A DNA stretch of 64,000 nucleotides from an uncultured Clostridia bacterium (GTDB taxonomy: Bacteria > Bacillota > Clostridia > Oscillospirales > Ruminococcaceae). Within the stretch, counting starts at the first letter, position 1, and each line of letters opens with the position of its first letter. The notes beneath the pieces are model-generated. The model was not told the DNA's origin. It saw only the letters and a list, made by a program, of their open reading frames with translations, and searched no databases. Below are positions 59,617 through 64,000 of this stretch, piece after piece. A program made the position numbers and the translations under genes. Location: positions 21,402-85,401 of the forward strand of contig CANQKD010000011.1 in the NCBI GenBank assembly GCA_947624375.1, written 5' to 3'.

Positions 59617-60951
59617 TTGAAAACAGTTATCACATATGGCACGTATGATATGCTTCATCACGGTCATATACGCCTCCTTGAAAGGGCAAAAGCTCTGGGT
59701 GATTATCTTATCGTAGGCGTTACTGCCGATGATTTTGACAAGTCACGTGGGAAGATAAATGTACGCCAGCCTTTGGAAGAACGCACAGAAGCGATTCGCA
59801 GGTTAGGTATAGCCGACAAGATAATAATAGAACAATATGAAGGTCAGAAAATAGACGATATCATAAATTACGGTGTTGATATATTTACCGTCGGTTCGGA
59901 CTGGGAAGGTTACTTTGATTATCTGAAAGAGTATTGTGACGTTGTCTATCTGCCCCGGACTGTGGGAATATCAAGTACCGAGATACGGGAAAAAGATTGC
60001 ATGGTAGAACTTGGTCTTGTAGGTGATTCGGGTTATCTTCATAAAATTATCAACGAGTCACAGTACGTAAACGGTCTGAAGCTCTCGGGAGTATGCACCA
60101 AGAAGCCCGAAAAATTCAGCGGCGCAGCTGAGCTTATAACCGATTCTTTTAACGAGCTGCTCGATAGTTCTAACGCAATATATGTACACGCTCTTCCCGA
60201 AAAACACTACGAGCTTGTAAAAAAAGCTGTTTTAGCAGGTAAGCACGTGCTTTGTGAGTCCCCCATAGCGCTCTCAAAAGCGCAGTGCGGTGAATTGTTC
60301 GATCTTGCAGATAAAAACGGCGTGATACTTACAGATGCGCTTCGCACGGCATATTCCACCGCATATCACCGCCTGTTGCTGGTAATAAAAAGCGGCTGCA
60401 TCGGCGACATTATTTCGGTAGATTCTGTATGCACCAGCCTTAAAGACCATACAGATCTGCAAAAGAAGGACCTTTCTTCTCTGTGGAATAGCATCACGGC
60501 ATGGGGGCCTACCGCCATGCTGCCGATATTTCAACTTCTCGGAACAGATTTTGTCCACAAAGATCTGACATCTCATTACATAGATGAAACAAGCAGGTTC
60601 GATATATTCAATAAAGCTGCATTTTATTACCCCAAAGCCGTGGCTTCTATGAAAGTCGGCAACGGTGTAAAATCCGAAAGCGAACTTATCATCTCAGGCA
60701 CTAAAGGGTATGTATATGTTCCGGCACCATGGTGGAAAACCGATTATTTTGAGGTGCGATATGAAAATCCGGCAGATAACAAAAGATATTTTTATCAGCT
60801 GGACGGCGAAGGCATAAGAAACGAGCTTGCTACGTTTGTCAAATCTGTTGAGAGAGGTCAGAACGATTTTTCTATAGGCAGAAATGTATCGCTAAAGATT
60901 TCTGAGGTAATGGAAAATTTCGCAGCTGACACCGATGTAAGGGTGATCTGA
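59617..60951 (+). CDS. Cytidylyltransferase fused to Gfo/Idh/MocA-like domain
   Basis: This 444-residue fusion has a TagD-type nucleotidyltransferase at residues 1-122, with HHGH (residues 14-17) and GISSTEIR, that should make a CDP-activated alcohol, and a Gfo/Idh/MocA-like domain from about 127 on. In the second domain the usual EKP catalytic motif reads CESPIALS (near 214), so the Lys is Ser, and the Gly motif is degenerate (GLVGDSGY). It may be a non-catalytic or altered domain. I chose TTG 59617 because GGAGG is eight bases upstream and MKTVITYGTYD then matches TagD; the ATG at 59611 is too near. Its product could feed the LicD proteins. Confidence 0.85.
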   Translation: MKTVITYGTYDMLHHGHIRLLERAKALGDYLIVGVTADDFDKSRGKINVRQPLEERTEAIRRLGIADKIIIEQYEGQKIDDIINYGVDIFTVGSDWEGYFDYLKEYCDVVYLPRTVGISSTEIREKDCMVELGLVGDSGYLHKIINESQYVNGLKLSGVCTKKPEKFSGAAELITDSFNELLDSSNAIYVHALPEKHYELVKKAVLAGKHVLCESPIALSKAQCGELFDLADKNGVILTDALRTAYSTAYHRLLLVIKSGCIGDIISVDSVCTSLKDHTDLQKKDLSSLWNSITAWGPTAMLPIFQLLGTDFVHKDLTSHYIDETSRFDIFNKAAFYYPKAVASMKVGNGVKSESELIISGTKGYVYVPAPWWKTDYFEVRYENPADNKRYFYQLDGEGIRNELATFVKSVERGQNDFSIGRNVSLKISEVMENFAADTDVRVI

Positions 60952-60982
60952 ACAGCGTATTATTTTATAGGAAGTTGATAAA

Positions 60983-61522
60983 ATGGGCTTGATAAAAAGA
61001 TATATCTATCTGGCGCAGAAGCTGCGATTCATGATGCTGAGGAACGGATTTACCAGGGCTGATTTTCTGCGCAGGCATGATATACTTCGCTATATTGGAG
61101 AAAACGTATATTTTTACAGCAGGATATTGCCGGCAGACCCCAAACTGCTTAAACTTGGCAGCAATGTTGTCATCGCAACAAATGTAAGGTTTGTGAACCA
61201 CGATCGTGCAGATATTATGCTCTCTGCGATGTATGACAGGAAATATACAAAATACTATGACTGCATTGAGGTAGGAAACAACGTGTTCATCGGGGCTGAC
61301 GTTATAGTGCTGCCCAGTGTAAAGATAGGAGACAATTCTGTGATAGGAGCAGGAGCTGTCGTGACCAAGGATCTTCCGGCGGGAAAAGTCTGGGGGGGTA
61401 CGCCCGCCCGATGCATTGGCAATTTTGATGATTTCATAGCCGCCCGCGCCCGGAACGCCGAACCCGAAAATGATCCCGACAAACTGTGGAAAAAGTTTTA
61501 TAGTGAAAGGCAGAAATCATAG
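60983..61522 (+). CDS. Hexapeptide-repeat acyltransferase
   Basis: The 179-residue protein has left-handed beta-helix repeats (VGNNVFIGADVIVLPSVKIG, then DNSVIGAGAVVTKDLPAG), ending in the usual WGGTPARCIG, and a His in VNHDRADI that could be catalytic. It probably O- or N-acetylates a sugar of the polysaccharide. AGGAAG precedes the ATG. It lies between the cytidylyltransferase fusion and the Stealth gene. Confidence 0.9.
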   Translation: MGLIKRYIYLAQKLRFMMLRNGFTRADFLRRHDILRYIGENVYFYSRILPADPKLLKLGSNVVIATNVRFVNHDRADIMLSAMYDRKYTKYYDCIEVGNNVFIGADVIVLPSVKIGDNSVIGAGAVVTKDLPAGKVWGGTPARCIGNFDDFIAARARNAEPENDPDKLWKKFYSERQKS

Positions 61523-61528
61523 ATACAT

Positions 61529-62530
61529 ATGAAAAGTAAAGAAAATTACCCGATAGATTTTGTGCTGACATGGGTGGACGGAAATGATCCAGAATGGCAG
61601 AAGACAAGAGCTCTGTATCGGGATAGCATAGGTGATCAAAGAGAATATCGTTTCAGAGATATGGGTACTTTGCAATATTGGTTTCGCGGAGTTGAGAAAT
61701 TTGCTCCGTGGGTCAATAAAATATACTTTGTAACATGCGGTCAGAAGCCGGAATGGCTGAATACAAACCACCCGAAACTGATATGTGTCGATCATAAAGA
61801 TTTTATTCCCGAAAAATACCTGCCGACATTTTCAAGTCACGCTATCGAGGTAAATCTTCACAGAATCAAAGATCTGAGCGAACATTTTGTGTATTTCAAT
61901 GACGATACTTTTATAACAAAAGAAACTACGCCGAATGATTTTTTTAAAAACGGTCTTCCGCTTGAAACAGCAGTTATAAATTATCTTGCCCCGAGAAAAG
62001 AGCCTTTGAACCTTGTTCCGTTTGTCAATATAGCAGCGATCAACAGAAATTTTGTAAAGAAGAAAGTCATGAAAGAACAGGTTGCAAAGCTGTTCACATT
62101 AAAATATCATAAATACCTGTTAAAAAACATTCAGTTTATCGGCGGTAAATGGTTCCCGGGTTTCAAGTACTTTCATTTGCCTGCTTCGTATCTGAGATCT
62201 ACTTTTGAGGAAGTATGGGAGAAAGAACCTGAGCTGCTTGACAGGACCAGCAGTCATAAATTCCGCATACTTACAGATTGCAATCAATGGCTGTTTCAGA
62301 ACTGGCAAGTATGCACGGGAAACTTTATGCCGCGTGATACTCATGACGGTTATTATGGTGCTATTGAAACATTGAATGATATATATAATACCGCAAATGC
62401 TATAAAAAGCAGAAAATATAAGATGGTTTGTGCCAACGATGGAAATGAGGAGCACTTCGACTTGTTGAAAACAGAATTGTACAATGCGTTTGATACTATA
62501 CTTCCTGACAGATCATCTTTTGAAATATAA
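61529..62530 (+). CDS. Stealth family sugar-phosphate transferase
   Basis: Stealth proteins move hexose 1-phosphate onto a sugar, giving phosphodiester-linked polymers; some are capsule polymerases. The 333 residues have the CR1 motif DFVLTWVDGNDPEW, CR2-like RDMGTLQYWFRGVEKFAPWV, SSHAIEVNLHRIKDLSEHFV and FNDDTFI, with the conserved acidic pair. It begins six bases after the acyltransferase gene. The donor is unknown. Confidence 0.92.
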   Translation: MKSKENYPIDFVLTWVDGNDPEWQKTRALYRDSIGDQREYRFRDMGTLQYWFRGVEKFAPWVNKIYFVTCGQKPEWLNTNHPKLICVDHKDFIPEKYLPTFSSHAIEVNLHRIKDLSEHFVYFNDDTFITKETTPNDFFKNGLPLETAVINYLAPRKEPLNLVPFVNIAAINRNFVKKKVMKEQVAKLFTLKYHKYLLKNIQFIGGKWFPGFKYFHLPASYLRSTFEEVWEKEPELLDRTSSHKFRILTDCNQWLFQNWQVCTGNFMPRDTHDGYYGAIETLNDIYNTANAIKSRKYKMVCANDGNEEHFDLLKTELYNAFDTILPDRSSFEI

Positions 62531-62614
62531 TGTGTTTGCCGTTGTTATTAAGCCAGACGCGGTTTACTTTTGTCTGTTACAACTCCATTCATAATAAGTG
62601 ATAAGAGGTCAGAA

Positions 62615-63910
62615 ATGAAAATAGTAATTGCCAAAGATAATTTTTTGGATAATATAATACTCACCATTATGATGTTTCAAGTGATGATATTCAGATGGTT
62701 AGGCCTACATGACTTTGTTAATGTGATACTTCTGTTTCTGATACTGCTATCATTTTTAAAAAACCGTTTTCTGTCGTTCAGACATACTGTAGCTATATTA
62801 TTATGTGTTTTCGGAATATATCAGGTCTTAAATTTTTTAGTGTTGGGTGGTACGATAAGACTGTTGATGAGGAGCGGATACAGGACTGTAAAATCCGTTG
62901 TTTTTATCGTTTATTTATCATTTCTGGCGTATAAAAAGCGTGATTTCTGCACCGAATTTTTGAGAAAAAATTTTTGGCTGTTCAATATATATATGCTTAT
63001 AAACATTCCCGTTTTATTGCTTCAGCTCAATGGTCATTATTCATTGGCAGCTTTTTATGATATGGGACCGATCTCACTTTACTTTCCCCAGGATTTGATG
63101 AGCGGTCTGCTTGGTCGGTATGGCACCCCGTGTCTTGCTTTCTATGCTGTTTTTATTGCACTTTATAATTATATATACGGAAGGTTCTGGATCAACAAAC
63201 GATATAAAAAGATATTTACTATTTACAACGTCTTTCTGCTTGTGTTTAATTTGGCAATGTCTACGCAAAACGACAATAAAGGGCATTATATCGTTTTTGC
63301 ATTTATGGTTATACAGATGTATTTATATTTGCAGGAAGCCCAGATAATCAAACGTTTTGGCGCCCTCAAAAATGCAATATTTAAAATAATTGCACAAATG
63401 ATATTGATCGGTGTCATTGTTTCATTATTAGTATTTGTATTATATAAGATTTCGCCCGAATTTCGGGAAAACATCGCGGATCTGTTATTAAGAAAAATAA
63501 ATGAGGGTCTTTCGCAGGGAAAGGATGTACACGGAGGCGGCGAAAGACTGGGAATGATCGTTTTTATGATATCAACGCCATCAAAGTTGTTGTTGGGTCA
63601 CGGCTTAGGCAACTATTCACCTACCGCATATTCACTGGGATTCCCTCATTTTGGATTAGCTGATTTCGGAACATACCTGTGTTTAGGCGGAATCGTTTAT
63701 ATGTTTATATTATTTTTGATAGTATACAAATCTTTTGGACAGAATATCAGAACTAATCTGAATATTATAGCGCTCATCACTATCATAGTATTCTCAATAT
63801 ATACTCAGATCTTTTCTAATACATCTACAACAATTTGTATGATGTTCATTTATTGGGTATGTTGGATAGCAAATGATTTTGAAAAAAGCAATAATTGTGC
63901 CAAAGAATAA
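62615..63910 (+). CDS. Wzy-like O-antigen polymerase family membrane protein
   Basis: The 431-residue protein has about ten to twelve hydrophobic segments and a large extracellular loop, as Wzy polymerases do. The region KDVHGGGERLGMIVFM, followed by LLGHGLGNYSPTAYSLGFP, resembles the conserved loop of O-antigen ligases/polymerases. I chose ATG 62615 after AAGAGGT rather than the frame opening at 62570. It probably polymerises the repeat unit outside the membrane. No flippase gene is seen before the window ends. Confidence 0.85.
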   Translation: MKIVIAKDNFLDNIILTIMMFQVMIFRWLGLHDFVNVILLFLILLSFLKNRFLSFRHTVAILLCVFGIYQVLNFLVLGGTIRLLMRSGYRTVKSVVFIVYLSFLAYKKRDFCTEFLRKNFWLFNIYMLINIPVLLLQLNGHYSLAAFYDMGPISLYFPQDLMSGLLGRYGTPCLAFYAVFIALYNYIYGRFWINKRYKKIFTIYNVFLLVFNLAMSTQNDNKGHYIVFAFMVIQMYLYLQEAQIIKRFGALKNAIFKIIAQMILIGVIVSLLVFVLYKISPEFRENIADLLLRKINEGLSQGKDVHGGGERLGMIVFMISTPSKLLLGHGLGNYSPTAYSLGFPHFGLADFGTYLCLGGIVYMFILFLIVYKSFGQNIRTNLNIIALITIIVFSIYTQIFSNTSTTICMMFIYWVCWIANDFEKSNNCAKE

Positions 63911-63923
63911 AAAGAGGTGTCAC

Positions 63924-64000
63924 ATGATAAAAGAATGGATAAAAAAGCACAAAGGGATTTATCGCACCGCAAAAGTCATTCAGAATATGAATAATTCAGA
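63924..64000 (+). CDS. Start of an unidentified gene (cut by window edge)
   Basis: An ATG at 63924 follows AAAGAGGTG and opens a frame that runs to the end of the window (at least 25 residues, beginning MIKEWIKKHKGIYR). It is basic and lies 13 bases after the polymerase-type gene, so it is likely the next gene of the polysaccharide cluster. I cannot identify it. Confidence 0.55.
   Translation, partial: MIKEWIKKHKGIYRTAKVIQNMNNS

Overview
The window looks like a chromosomal segment of a spore-forming, low-to-middle GC Firmicute of class Clostridia, most likely an Oscillospiraceae / Ruminococcus-type gut or rumen bacterium. The main reasons are the complete spoIIIAA-AH operon, the Firmicute order spoIIIA - Asp23 - nusB - (tsaD paralogue) - xseA - xseB - ispA - dxs - tlyA - nadK - argR - recN, a miaB - YlbF/YmcA-like - mutS block, and strong sigma-A-like promoters with 17-base spacers. 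No tRNA, rRNA, CRISPR array, transposase or prophage gene was recognised. The taxonomic call rests on gene content and order only.

Layout. 1-3.4 kb: mutS (cut by the window edge), a YlbF/YmcA-family protein and miaB, all on the minus strand. 3.4-4.3 kb: about 870 bases without a gene, packed with perfect or near-perfect hairpins and a 32-base direct repeat. 4.3-11.4 kb: ackA and tmcAL (divergent), a membrane-anchored polysaccharide deacetylase, a chemotaxis receptor, a phosphofructokinase and a nitroreductase. 11.5-19.0 kb: a complete four-gene Wadjet anti-plasmid system (jetD-jetA-jetB-jetC) under its own promoter and bounded by terminators. 19.1-22.9 kb: a TfoX-N protein, a MazG-like protein, two membrane proteins, a J-domain protein and a DUF5685 protein. 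23.0-39.3 kb: the housekeeping and sporulation block from recN back to spoIIIAA. 39.5-44.7 kb: a MoxR ATPase - DUF58 - transglutaminase operon on the plus strand. 44.8-53.4 kb, minus strand: a TIGR04086-type protein and yajC, a GHL10 lipoprotein-like hydrolase, psd and pssA, a three-subunit flavin/iron-sulfur oxidoreductase (NuoE, NuoF and a 2Fe-2S/GltD-like subunit), and a YozE protein. 53.7-64.0 kb: a plus-strand cell-surface polysaccharide cluster that runs off the end of the window.

How the genes work together. Wadjet is expected to form a DNA-loop-extruding SMC complex (JetA, JetB, JetC) that hands small circular DNA to the TOPRIM nuclease JetD. The surface cluster combines a polyprenyl-phosphate sugar-1-phosphate transferase, two LicD proteins, a Stealth phosphotransferase, an O-acetyltransferase-type protein and a Wzy-like polymerase. 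It also holds a compact enzyme set (class V aminotransferase, ornithine-cyclodeaminase-like protein, opine-dehydrogenase-like protein, and a cytidylyltransferase fused to a Gfo/Idh-like domain). I infer that these make a nitrogen-containing CDP-activated head group that LicD proteins attach to the polymer as a phosphodiester; this is the most novel-looking pathway in the window. The NuoE/NuoF/GltD-like trio resembles HydABC-type electron-bifurcating complexes but has no hydrogenase domain, so its third substrate is unknown. Other leads are the hairpin array at 3.57-4.29 kb with a related element near 19.98 kb, and a lone terminator-like hairpin in the leader of the polysaccharide operon.
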